Shown: positions 16,007-23,353, numbered from the stretch's first letter. The stretch: 36,783 nt of DNA from CAZLIC01 sp964559535 (GCA_964559535.1 CAZLIC010000038.1:1-36783), one strand, 5' to 3'. Notes: generated from the sequence alone by a model not told the origin. Numbers and translations are program-made.

Positions 16007-16834
16007 ATGACCGCGCCGTTCCGGGTTCGCCTGTGGGGTGTGCGCGGCAGTCTTCCCGTGGCCGGTGCGGGGTTTACCCGCTATGGCGGGCATACCATCA
16101 GCATCGAGCTTCGCTGCGGCCCGCATGTGGTGATCATTGATGGCGGCACCGGAATCTCGCCCCTGGGCCGGTCGCTGGCCGCCGAAGGGGTGCGCGATGT
16201 GGCCCTGTACCTGACGCATGCACATTACGACCATGTCATGGGACTGCCCTTCTTCGCGCCGTTCTATTGCAAGGGCAGCACCGTGACGCTGGGCTGCGGC
16301 CCGATGCCGGGCGGACTGCGGGCCGAGGGGCTTTTGGACGCGCTGATGCGGCCGCCGTTCTTTCCCATCGATACCGCCTATTTCTGTGCAACGTTGCGGT
16401 ATGTGAACCTGGTTCCGGGGGGCGCGGTTTCGCCGTTTGAAGGGGTTACGGTGCGGACGGCGCCGATGAACCACCCGCAGGGTGGGCTGGGCTACAGGGT
16501 GGAATACGGCGGGCGCGCCGTGGCGGTGATCACCGACACCGAGCATGCGCCGGGAACGACCGATGCCGCCGTGCAGGACCTGATCCGCGACGCCGACCTG
16601 ATGCTGTACGACGCCACCTTCAGCGATGCCGAGCTGCCGCGCCATACCGGCTGGGGCCATTCCACCTGGGAAGAGGGCATTCGTCTGTCGCAGGCGGCGG
16701 GCGTGCGGCGGCTGGCGCTGATACACCATGCCGAATGGCGCAATGACCGCAGCCTGGACGCCATAGGGCGCGCCGCCCGGCGACGCATGCCTTCTGCCCA
16801 GGTTGCGCGCGAAGGCGACGTCTTCGAGCTTTGA
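16007..16834 (+). CDS. MBL-fold metallohydrolase, phosphodiesterase-like
   Basis: A 275-residue metallo-beta-lactamase-fold enzyme. The metal-binding HxHxDH is at residues 71-76 (THAHYDHVMG). Other features are GVRGSLPVAG at the N-terminus, IIDGGTGISPLG before the metal motif, and GWGHSTWEEG and LIHHAEWRND toward the C-terminus, which supply further metal ligands. This branch (COG1235/PhnP-like) includes cyclic and nucleic-acid phosphodiesterases, and members are often found beside signalling proteins. Given the adjacent cyclic-nucleotide-binding gene, breakdown of a cyclic nucleotide is a reasonable guess but not shown. The ATG at 16007 is chosen because the family consensus begins there and an upstream start would overlap the preceding gene. 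It is last in the four-gene set and converges on ydcH. Confidence 0.88.
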   Translation: MTAPFRVRLWGVRGSLPVAGAGFTRYGGHTISIELRCGPHVVIIDGGTGISPLGRSLAAEGVRDVALYLTHAHYDHVMGLPFFAPFYCKGSTVTLGCGPMPGGLRAEGLLDALMRPPFFPIDTAYFCATLRYVNLVPGGAVSPFEGVTVRTAPMNHPQGGLGYRVEYGGRAVAVITDTEHAPGTTDAAVQDLIRDADLMLYDATFSDAELPRHTGWGHSTWEEGIRLSQAAGVRRLALIHHAEWRNDRSLDAIGRAARRRMPSAQVAREGDVFEL

Positions 16835-16856
16835 CACGCCGTTGCAGGCGGGGCGT

Positions 16857-17087
16857 TCAGGCCAGAAGGCGCGCGATCTCGTCCTTCAGCCGGGCGCGTT
16901 CGCGGCGCAAGCGATGCTCCTCGTCTTCCGACACCGGCTCGGCCCTGGTTTCCGCGCGGTGCACGGCGCGGTTGGTGTGGTGATAGGCGTCGGCCAGTTT
17001 GCGGAAGTGCGGGTCGGACTCCTTCAGCGCATGCATCCGGTCGGCAGCATGGGGGAATTCTTCATGCAGTTCATGGGGAGTCGACAT
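16857..17087 (-). CDS. YdcH/DUF465-family small helical protein
   Basis: A 76-residue protein of the YdcH (DUF465) family: short, highly charged, almost entirely helical. It shows the typical HELHEEFPHAADRMHALK start and a C-terminal HRLRRERARLKDEIARLL helix. The function is not established. The ATG at 17087 has a good AAAGGA ribosome site; the open frame extends further upstream but without family-like sequence. A symmetrical FNR-type box (17143-17156) lies upstream, centred about 62 bases before the start codon. That would place it near -41 for a transcript starting about 20 bases before the ATG, so oxygen control is likely. Confidence 0.87.
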   Translation of the reverse strand: MSTPHELHEEFPHAADRMHALKESDPHFRKLADAYHHTNRAVHRAETRAEPVSEDEEHRLRRERARLKDEIARLLA

Positions 17088-17408
17088 GGTGGTCCTTTCT
17101 TGCGTTCCACGGGTGTGGTCGCACGGCAGGACGGCGGCTGCGTTGACCTGGGTCAACACGCGGGTCGCCGGACAGCGATCTGGAAGCGCCGCTTGGCGAC
17201 ACCTGAGCGCCGCATGCAGCACCGTTCGCTGCAACCCATGCGTGTGCTTTCGTGCCTGAAAACGCCGTTGTCAGTCCCTTGGCTTGTGCTACGGTCGCCA
17301 AGGTTGCCCAGCGGCGGCCTCGCGACCTGCGAGCGGGCTTTGCATGCCGGCACTATGCGCTGATGCGATGATCCGGGGTGGTTTCAGCTCTGAGGATTTG
17401 GCGAGACG
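17088..17408. other. Divergent intergenic region between ydcH and the tailoring cluster
   Basis: 321 bases with no supported gene. It contains the FNR-type box listed separately and otherwise unremarkable GC-rich sequence. It should carry the promoters of both ydcH (minus) and the small-protein gene at 17409 (plus). I looked for a copy of the tRNA-Ala 3' end, as would mark the left border of an integrated element, and did not find one. Confidence 0.5.
17143..17156 (-). promoter_or_regulatory. FNR/CRP-type box, TTGAC-N4-GTCAA
   Basis: A perfect dyad, TTGAC CTGG GTCAA, extended by one more pair on each side (GTTGACC/GGTCAAC). It fits the FNR-family consensus TTGAT-N4-ATCAA with the T-to-C and matching A-to-G variant. 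It lies upstream of ydcH, at the distance expected for activation. The plus-strand tailoring cluster starts about 250 bases away and is a less likely target. Confidence 0.7.
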
Positions 17409-17600
17409 ATGGAAGAGAAGGCGATCAGACCGATGAAATCCGACCAGCCCGACGGGAATGACCGCGACTTTGCCAAGCAGGACGCGGTCGGCGAAACCGC
17501 CCCGGCGAGTGATCCGAAGAAGCTTTCGCGGCTGGAGCGGCTGAAGCAGAAGATCATGAAACTGCAAGGAAAAGACCCCGACATCTATCCGATGTGGTGA
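17409..17600 (+). CDS. Small charged hypothetical protein heading the carbamoyltransferase cluster
   Basis: A 63-residue protein I do not recognise. It has a flexible, charged N-terminal half and a predicted helix LSRLERLKQKIMKL followed by the tail KDPDIYPMW. No signal peptide or membrane segment is present. Either the ATG at 17409 (GAGGA upstream) or the in-frame ATG at 17433 (GAGAAGG upstream) could be used. It lies 43 bases before the SxtJ-like small membrane protein and reads in the same direction as the carbamoyltransferase cluster. It could be a small accessory or scaffold peptide of that system, but there is no direct evidence. Confidence 0.6.
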   Translation: MEEKAIRPMKSDQPDGNDRDFAKQDAVGETAPASDPKKLSRLERLKQKIMKLQGKDPDIYPMW

Positions 17601-17643
17601 GCACAGGGTAGCAAACCCGTCGCACAAGAAGGGAAGCCGTGCC

Positions 17644-17817
17644 ATGCTACGACTGGGGCTCTGGATTGCGGGCTACTTTCTGGTGTTCACACCGCTGTCT
17701 CTGGTCCTGCGCTTGGTCCGCCCCGACCCCTTGCGTCTTGCCCGGCAGCCCGGGCAGCAAAGCTATTGGCAAAGGGTCGGGAAGCCCGGCTATGCATCGC
17801 TGAGGTCGGTTCGATGA
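17644..17817 (+). CDS. 57-residue single-pass membrane protein resembling the SxtJ C-terminus
   Basis: A short gene easily missed because of its size. It has a strong AAGGGAAG-type ribosome site about 10 bases before the ATG. Residues 4-24 form one hydrophobic membrane helix (LGLWIAGYFLVFTPLSLVL), followed by a basic segment RLVRPDPLRLARQ and the motif QSYWQRV. The order helix, LxRLxxxDPLRL, then SYWxxR matches the C-terminal half of SxtJ-family membrane proteins as I remember them; these accompany carbamoyltransferases such as SxtI. The full family has two helices and is more than twice as long, so this is either a minimal version or a truncated one. The carbamoyltransferase begins 165 bases downstream. 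Confidence 0.6.
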   Translation: MLRLGLWIAGYFLVFTPLSLVLRLVRPDPLRLARQPGQQSYWQRVGKPGYASLRSVR

Positions 17818-17902
17818 CCGGAAGGTCCTGCCTTTTGACATCGGCAGACCGGCGCGGACGGACTGAAGCGACGTCGTTCCACCAGGCAGCGGAGTGACGC
17901 AA

Positions 17903-17986
17903 ATGTGGCGCGGGCGCTTCCCGATGGAACATTTCGAGTTCCATGCGCGCGCGGATGTGCGGCGCCGGGTGAGATGTGCCGGATGA
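17903..17986 (+). CDS. Possible 27-residue upstream peptide overlapping the carbamoyltransferase start
   Basis: An ATG at 17903, 9 bases after a GGAG ribosome site (17890-17893), opens a 27-codon frame rich in Arg and His. It ends with TGA at 17984-17986, overlapping the carbamoyltransferase ATG at 17983 as ATGA. That arrangement would couple translation of the enzyme, whose own ribosome site is weak. The peptide has no recognisable family. It may be a leader peptide or chance. Confidence 0.3.
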   Translation: MWRGRFPMEHFEFHARADVRRRVRCAG

Positions 17987-19821
17987 AGATTCTGGGCATA
18001 TCGGCCTACTATCACGACAGCGCCGCAGCACTTCTGGACGACGGCCGCATCGTTGCCGCGGCCCAGGAAGAGCGGTTCTCCCGCAAGAAGTTCGATGCCG
18101 GCTTTCCAGCCGCGGCGGTTCGGTTCTGCCTGGAGCAGGCCGGCTGCAGCCTGGCGGACATCGACATCGTCGCCTACCATGACAAGCCGCTGCGCCGGTT
18201 CGACCGGCTGTTCTGGACGCACGTTGCCCACGCGCCGCACGGTTTTGCCGGGTTCCGGCAGGCCATGCAGACCTGGCTTGGCGGCAAGCTGTTTCAGCGC
18301 CGGACGCTGGAAAGGGCCTTTGCGGCCATAGACCCGGCCGTCGACATGCGCGGACGGCTGCTTTTTGCCGAGCATCACCAAAGCCACGCCGCTTCGGCCT
18401 TCTTCGCCTCGCCGTTCGACGATGCACTGGTCCTGACGATTGACGGTGTTGGAGAGTGGGCGACGACGACGGTTGCTGTCGGATCGGGGAACCGGCTGGA
18501 GGTGCAAAGCGAAATCCGGTTCCCGCATTCGCTGGGGCTGCTTTATTCCGCCATCACGCAGTACATCGGCTTCAAGGTTCTGTCGGGCGAGTACAAGGTC
18601 ATGGGGCTGGCCCCCTACGGTCGGCCCGTTTACCGGGACCTGATCCTGTCCCACCTGATCGACGTCAAGCCCGACGGATCGTTCCATCTGGACCAGAGCT
18701 ACTTTGACTACTGTGTCGGGTCGGCGATGTTTTCGGAAAAGCTCTGCGCTCTGTTCGGGCAGCCGGCGCGGCGGCCGGACACGGACCTGCTGACGCAGTT
18801 TCACATGGATGTCGCCGCGTCGATCCAGGCGGTGACGGAAGAGGTGATGCTGCGCATCTGCACCGATCTGGCCGCCCGCCACGGAAAGGCGAACCTGTGT
18901 CTTGCGGGTGGCGTGGCGCTGAATTGCGTGGCGAACGGACGGATCCTCCGCTCGGGCCTGTTCCGGAACATCTGGATCCAGCCTGCCGCGGGGGATGCCG
19001 GCTGTGCGCTGGGGGCGGCGCTGGCCGTCTGGCACCAGCATCTGGCCCAACCCCGGACATCGCCACAGGGCCGCGACGCCATGTCGGGCGCCTTCCTGGG
19101 GCCGGCCTTCGCGCAGCCCGAAATCGAAGGCCGTCTGCGGCGTGCGGGCGCCGTGTTTGACGTTCTGGATGACGATGCGCTTTACGAGGCAACTGTTACG
19201 GCGCTGGTCGGGCAAGAGGCCGTCGGCTGGTTTCAGGGGCGCATGGAGTATGGTCCGCGCGCCCTGGGGGCCAGATCGATTCTGGCCGATCCGCAGTCGC
19301 CCGACGTGCAGAAGAAGCTGAACCTGAAGGTCAAGTTCCGCGAAAGCTTTCGCCCCTTCGCCCCTGCGGTCCTGCGCGAGGACGTCGGGGACTGGTTCGC
19401 GTTCGACGGAGACAGCCCCTACATGCTGTTCACGGCAGACGTCCGGCCGGAACACCGGCGCGAGATGACGGCCGAGGAATCCGCGCTGTTCGGCATCGAC
19501 AAGCTGAACATCAGCCGTTCAGCTGTTCCGGCAATCACCCATGTGGACTATTCGGCGCGGCTGCAGACCGTGGCGCAAGAGACCAATCCCCGGTTCCACC
19601 GGTTGCTTGCCGCGTTCAAGGCTGCCACCGGCTGCCCCATTCTGGTCAACACCAGCTTCAACGTGCGCGGCGAGCCCATTGTCTGTTCGCCCGAAGACGC
19701 GTTTCGTTGTTTCATGGGGACCGACATCGAGGTTCTGGTGGCCGGGAACTGCTTTTTGCGCAAGGACAGGCAGGACCCGGCCGTTCTGAGGGACTACAGG
19801 CATGACTTCGAACCCGACTGA
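17983..19821 (+). CDS. NodU/CmcH-family O-carbamoyltransferase
   Basis: A 612-residue carbamoyltransferase of the NodU/CmcH/TobZ type, which uses carbamoyl phosphate and ATP to make carbamoyl-adenylate and then transfers the carbamoyl group to a hydroxyl of a sugar or natural product. The N-terminal ASKHA/Kae1-like domain starts MKILGISAYYHDSAAA (H11) and carries the metal-binding EHHQSHAASAF (H131, H132, H135) and LTIDGVGEW. The C-terminal YrdC-like part has FQGRMEYGPRALGARS, FRPFAPAVL and NTSFNVRGEPIV, all family hallmarks. The ATG at 17983 is chosen because conserved sequence begins there; a GTG 78 bases upstream in the same frame is unlikely. Its 3' end overlaps the SGNH gene by 20 bases. 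The acceptor is unknown. Confidence 0.93.
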   Translation: MKILGISAYYHDSAAALLDDGRIVAAAQEERFSRKKFDAGFPAAAVRFCLEQAGCSLADIDIVAYHDKPLRRFDRLFWTHVAHAPHGFAGFRQAMQTWLGGKLFQRRTLERAFAAIDPAVDMRGRLLFAEHHQSHAASAFFASPFDDALVLTIDGVGEWATTTVAVGSGNRLEVQSEIRFPHSLGLLYSAITQYIGFKVLSGEYKVMGLAPYGRPVYRDLILSHLIDVKPDGSFHLDQSYFDYCVGSAMFSEKLCALFGQPARRPDTDLLTQFHMDVAASIQAVTEEVMLRICTDLAARHGKANLCLAGGVALNCVANGRILRSGLFRNIWIQPAAGDAGCALGAALAVWHQHLAQPRTSPQGRDAMSGAFLGPAFAQPEIEGRLRRAGAVFDVLDDDALYEATVTALVGQEAVGWFQGRMEYGPRALGARSILADPQSPDVQKKLNLKVKFRESFRPFAPAVLREDVGDWFAFDGDSPYMLFTADVRPEHRREMTAEESALFGIDKLNISRSAVPAITHVDYSARLQTVAQETNPRFHRLLAAFKAATGCPILVNTSFNVRGEPIVCSPEDAFRCFMGTDIEVLVAGNCFLRKDRQDPAVLRDYRHDFEPD

Positions 19822-20932
19822 GCCGGAGGACCGCGACGAGGGCGCCGCGCGCGCCGCGGCGCGCCCTACGGCCGGTGACCCCGTGCTGCCCTGCGATGTC
19901 CGGCCGACGATGCACCGGCCCGGAAGGTTCGTGCAGATTGTGCATGCCGAGGGGAGCGCGCCGGTTTCCTATGCCTTCAACGCGCTGGGCTATCGCAGCG
20001 AAGACTTCGATCCCGCGGCGGCGTTCCGCGTGATTGTGGTTGGCGAAAGCATTGCCCATGGCACCGCCGTGGCCTTCAAGGACATCTTCCCGTCGCGGCT
20101 GAAGCGGCTGTTGGCCGAGGCCCTGGGGCTGGCGCCCGCGGCGGTGAACGTGCTGAACATGGCGGTAAGCGGGGCATCTTCGGACTACTGCGCGCGCACC
20201 GTCCTGCGCCAGATCCCGCGGGTTCCCGCCGACCTGGTGATCTGCACCCTGCCGAAGGTAGACCGCGTGGAGTATTTCGGGGACGGGGGATTCAGCGACT
20301 ACAGCATCACCGGTGTCGATCCCGGGCGGCTGGCAGAGGCACCCGAGGCCTATCTGGGGTTCTGCGAGTACTACAACACCGACATCGGCCGGATCAACCA
20401 GCTGAAGAACATCCTGCTGATCCAGAGCACGTTGAAGCGGCACGGCATCCCCGCCGTGATTGCCCGAGAGGACCTGGCAGATGCCACCTCTCCGCAGGAT
20501 CACCTTGCCCCGTTCCAGGATGCCATCGACGCGGCGGGCCTTCTGTCGCACAGCTATTTCGAGCTGAGCATCGACCTGGCCGAGGATGACACCCATCCCG
20601 GGCCGCGCACGCATGCCGTCTTTGCCATTGCGCTGCTGGATTTCTGCGGCAGCGTGCTGCCCGACCCGGTGGCCGGGCAGGCGCTGCGCAAGCATGCGCA
20701 AGACCTGATGTCCACCGACCCGGACTGGGGCCACTACAGCGATTTCATCGCGGGTCTCATGATCGGCAAGGCTGGTCTGTTTCCCCGCGGACGCAGGAAG
20801 CTGCTGCGCGGGCGGGAACGGGCCCTGGCGCGGCCAGATCGCGGCGGGGGCGGGGGCGGCGGGGGCGGGGGCGGGGGGCGCGGGCGCAAGCGACGCAAGC
20901 GCGCCAGGTCCGATGCCGCGCAGGGGGAATGA
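19802..20932 (+). CDS. SGNH-hydrolase-like protein with poly-glycine/basic tail
   Basis: A 376-residue protein with an SGNH-like core. Block I reads VVGESIAHG (S83; the usual GDS is GES here), a glycine block is MAVSGASSDY (around 120-129), and the C-terminal acid-histidine pair is EDDTHPGP (D262 and H265, spaced DxxH). The block III Asn (GxND) is not evident. SGNH enzymes are esterases or O-acetyl transfer/removal enzymes, so a role on the same carbohydrate or lipid acceptor as the carbamoyltransferase is plausible. There is no signal peptide. The C-terminus carries twelve consecutive glycines and then a run of Arg/Lys. Its start overlaps the carbamoyltransferase by 20 bases and its stop overlaps the Rieske region by ATGA, so all three are translationally linked. 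Confidence 0.72.
   Translation: MTSNPTEPEDRDEGAARAAARPTAGDPVLPCDVRPTMHRPGRFVQIVHAEGSAPVSYAFNALGYRSEDFDPAAAFRVIVVGESIAHGTAVAFKDIFPSRLKRLLAEALGLAPAAVNVLNMAVSGASSDYCARTVLRQIPRVPADLVICTLPKVDRVEYFGDGGFSDYSITGVDPGRLAEAPEAYLGFCEYYNTDIGRINQLKNILLIQSTLKRHGIPAVIAREDLADATSPQDHLAPFQDAIDAAGLLSHSYFELSIDLAEDDTHPGPRTHAVFAIALLDFCGSVLPDPVAGQALRKHAQDLMSTDPDWGHYSDFIAGLMIGKAGLFPRGRRKLLRGRERALARPDRGGGGGGGGGGGGRGRKRRKRARSDAAQGE
20843..20878 (+). repeat. Low-complexity GGC/GGG tract encoding 12 glycines
   Basis: Thirty-six bases of pure GGC/GGG codons, with G-runs separated by single C residues, within the SGNH gene's 3' end. The plus strand could form a G-quadruplex, and the tract is prone to slippage. A length change not divisible by three would shift the last residues of the protein and could affect the overlap with the Rieske gene. 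Confidence 0.85.
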
Positions 20933-20934
20933 CC

Positions 20935-22314
20935 ATGGATGCCGCCACGCCGACCGAAGCCAATTCGCCCGCTGCCCCCGTCCCCGTGCCGTCGCCGGTT
21001 CTGGACGCGGCACCCGACACGGCGCAGGACCGTGAGTTCGACTGGCGGAACTGCTGGTATCCGGTGTCCTTCCTGTGCGACCTGCCCCGGGACAGGCCGA
21101 CGGCGGTATCGCTGTATGACGAACCGCTGGTCCTGTTCTTCGATGCCGAAGGGCGCGTCACCTGCCTGCGGGACCGTTGCCCGCATCGCGCGGCCCGGCT
21201 GTCGGACGGGCAGGTGATCGATGGCAAGCTTGAATGCCTGTACCATGGCTGGCAGTTCGGGACCAAAGGGCGCTGCGTCCTGATTCCGCAGCTTTATCCG
21301 GACAAGAACATCCCCGAACCCGCGCATGCGCGGGCCTATCCGGTGGCCATCCGGCACGAGATCGTGTGGGTATGGGCAGGCGACCCCGACCGCGCCCACG
21401 CGGCGCTGATTCCGCCTGCGGCGCATGACGACGCGGCGCAGGTCTTCAGCGTGACCTTCCAGATGGACCTGCCCTATGACCAGACCTACCTGATCGAGAA
21501 CGTGATCGACGTGGCGCATATCCACATCGCGCATCACGGCGTGCGCGGCGGCGGGCTGCGCTCGGCGGCCAAGCCGCTGGATTTCCAGATTCTGGAAAGC
21601 GGCATCGCCGGGATCAAGGGCAGCTACCGCTCGGTCGGGCTGGTCAGGGCGGCGGGAAGCCCCTCGATCGGCGGCGCGGTGGTTGAATACGTGGCGCCGA
21701 ACCTGATCCGCTATGCGTCCAGGTACCAGGACCCCGCGCTGATCGCCGGACTTGACCTGTACTCGCTGCCCTTGGGCAAGAACCGCTGCCGGTTGCTGTA
21801 CCGCAAGTACAGCAACTTCACCTCGGCGCGCGAACGCTGGAAGCCGCGGTGGATGGAACATCTGACGCAGTGCACGATCCTGGAGCAGGACATGGCCGTC
21901 GTCGTGGGCCAGCACGCACAGATCGAACGCGCGGCGGTGCCGCTGCGCGACATCTGGCTGCCGCTGAAGTCTTCGGACCGGCTGGTGATTGAATACCGCC
22001 GGTGGCTGGACCGTTTCGGGTGGGACCTGCCGTTCTATCGGGGCTTTGCCACGGCGCGGAACAGCGGCCCCGATCCGACGCGGCCCGCCCTGCCGACAGG
22101 CCGCCGAGTGTTGCATGGCCATATCTGTGCCACGTGCGGGCGGGTTCACCGGAACCTTGACCGTGCCGGTACCGCGCTGTGGGTCTTGGCTGCCGCGGCG
22201 TTGCTGTCGGCCGTCATGCTGGAGGCGCAGGCGCCGCGCATCATGCTTGGGTTCGGCGCCGCAATCGCGGCCGGGCTGGCGGTGGCGGCGCGGCGGTTGA
22301 TGGCGTGGTTCTAG
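20935..22314 (+). CDS. PaO-type Rieske non-haem iron oxygenase with C-terminal CxxC and membrane hairpin
   Basis: A 459-residue Rieske oxygenase. The 2Fe-2S centre is held by C82, H84, C101 and H104 (RCPH...ECLYHGW). The mononuclear iron site fits D192, H195 and H200 in IENVIDVAHIHIAHHG. After the catalytic domain comes CATC (C398, C401) and then two hydrophobic helices in about residues 414-459. The order Rieske, mononuclear iron, CxxC, two helices is that of the pheophorbide a oxygenase/Tic55/PTC52 family, known mainly from plants and cyanobacteria, and it anchors the enzyme to a membrane. The start at 20935 suits the AGGGGG ribosome site (20922-20927) better than ATG 20929. The substrate is unknown; the neighbours point to a tailoring hydroxylation or oxidation of a carbamoylated product. 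A separate reductase is not encoded nearby. Confidence 0.87.
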   Translation: MDAATPTEANSPAAPVPVPSPVLDAAPDTAQDREFDWRNCWYPVSFLCDLPRDRPTAVSLYDEPLVLFFDAEGRVTCLRDRCPHRAARLSDGQVIDGKLECLYHGWQFGTKGRCVLIPQLYPDKNIPEPAHARAYPVAIRHEIVWVWAGDPDRAHAALIPPAAHDDAAQVFSVTFQMDLPYDQTYLIENVIDVAHIHIAHHGVRGGGLRSAAKPLDFQILESGIAGIKGSYRSVGLVRAAGSPSIGGAVVEYVAPNLIRYASRYQDPALIAGLDLYSLPLGKNRCRLLYRKYSNFTSARERWKPRWMEHLTQCTILEQDMAVVVGQHAQIERAAVPLRDIWLPLKSSDRLVIEYRRWLDRFGWDLPFYRGFATARNSGPDPTRPALPTGRRVLHGHICATCGRVHRNLDRAGTALWVLAAAALLSAVMLEAQAPRIMLGFGAAIAAGLAVAARRLMAWF

Positions 22315-22359
22315 ATCGGCTGCCCCCGGTCGCCGCGACAACAGGGAAGGGACCAAGGC

Positions 22360-23265
22360 ATGCATCCACCGGCGCCAGAGGCGATCACCGCGACGGTGCG
22401 CGCCTTCTACGAACAGATGCCGTTCAATTTCTACGGCTCGGCCGAGGCGGCGGCGGCCCACGTGCGCCGCAACCCGCTACGGGCCTACCCGGACCTTGAC
22501 GCGCTTCTGTCCGATGACGGCATCGCCGAGGTGCTGGAACTGGGGTGCGGCGCAGGGTGGGCCACCAACGCCATGGCGCTGGCCTATGGAAAGCGCGTGA
22601 CGGCGGTGGACCTGACCGCTGCGGCACTGGCTCGGGCAGCCGAGGTTGCGCGCCTGAACGGCACAGCCGGGCGCACCGAATTCGTCCATGCCGACCTGTT
22701 CGGTTTCGATCCCGGCCGCCGGTTCGATCTGGTGGTCAGCATCGGCGTCCTGCACCACACGCACGATTGCCGACGCGCCTTTGCGCATGCCTGCGGGTTG
22801 GTTGCCGAGGACGGCTTTCTGTTCGTCGGGCTGTACCACCGCCATGGCCGCGATGCCTTTCTTGCCTACTTCCGCGACATCCTGGCACGTGACGGCGAGG
22901 CTGCGGCCTTTGCCCGCTTCGCCGAAATCAGCCCCGACCGGACCGACGGCACGCATCTGCAATCCTGGTTCCGCGATCAGGTCCTGCATCCTCAGGAAAC
23001 CCGGCACAGCCTGGAAGAGGTTGCAGGCTGGCTTGACGCCGCGGGGCTGACACTGGTGACGACCAGCATCAACACCTATGGCGATGTTGACGACCGTGAC
23101 GCGCTATTCGCCCTGGAAAAGGCCCTTCACGGTTTGTCGGACCGCAGGAACCGGCAGGAAGGCCGGTACTATCCGGGCTTCTTCACGGTTCTGGCCCGCC
23201 GGAACAGGGCTGATGCGGCGGTCGCCGTCCGGGACGCGCCGCCTGCAGGGCGCGCGAAAGGCTGA
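22360..23265 (+). CDS. Class I SAM-dependent methyltransferase
   Basis: A 301-residue methyltransferase with a Rossmann-type core. Motif I is VLELGCGAGW (58-67), followed by VTAVDLTAAAL (motif II acidic end), FVHADLFGFDPG and FDLVVSIGVLHHTHD (motif IV region). The HH in GVLHHTHD is typical of methyltransferases acting on lipids, quinones or natural products. The N-terminus AITATVRAFYEQMPFNFYG resembles enzymes that methylate small-molecule acceptors. It is 45 bases downstream of the Rieske gene with an AAGGGA ribosome site and completes the cluster. The acceptor is unknown; it may be the same product handled by the carbamoyltransferase and oxygenase. Confidence 0.87.
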   Translation: MHPPAPEAITATVRAFYEQMPFNFYGSAEAAAAHVRRNPLRAYPDLDALLSDDGIAEVLELGCGAGWATNAMALAYGKRVTAVDLTAAALARAAEVARLNGTAGRTEFVHADLFGFDPGRRFDLVVSIGVLHHTHDCRRAFAHACGLVAEDGFLFVGLYHRHGRDAFLAYFRDILARDGEAAAFARFAEISPDRTDGTHLQSWFRDQVLHPQETRHSLEEVAGWLDAAGLTLVTTSINTYGDVDDRDALFALEKALHGLSDRRNRQEGRYYPGFFTVLARRNRADAAVAVRDAPPAGRAKG

Positions 23266-23353
23266 CAGGACCCGGGCCGCGGCCCCTTGCGGGAACTCAG
23301 GCGCCGCCGTGCGACCGGTTGGCCGGACGCACCCGGACCTGCATGAGTTGAAA

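Noticed and set aside
17647..19455. A 602-codon minus-strand frame across the carbamoyltransferase
   Set aside because: Antisense to a gene with complete family motifs; its composition is typical of a shadow frame.
17409..23265. A saxitoxin-like biosynthetic cluster
   Set aside because: Only generic tailoring families are shared (carbamoyltransferase, Rieske oxygenase, an SxtJ-like fragment). The defining sxtA, sxtG and cyclisation genes are absent, and the Rieske protein is of the PaO type.
23274..23285. GGGCCGCGGCCC palindrome after the methyltransferase as a terminator
   Set aside because: It is a perfect palindrome with no loop and no T-tract, and may be a chance GC-rich sequence.
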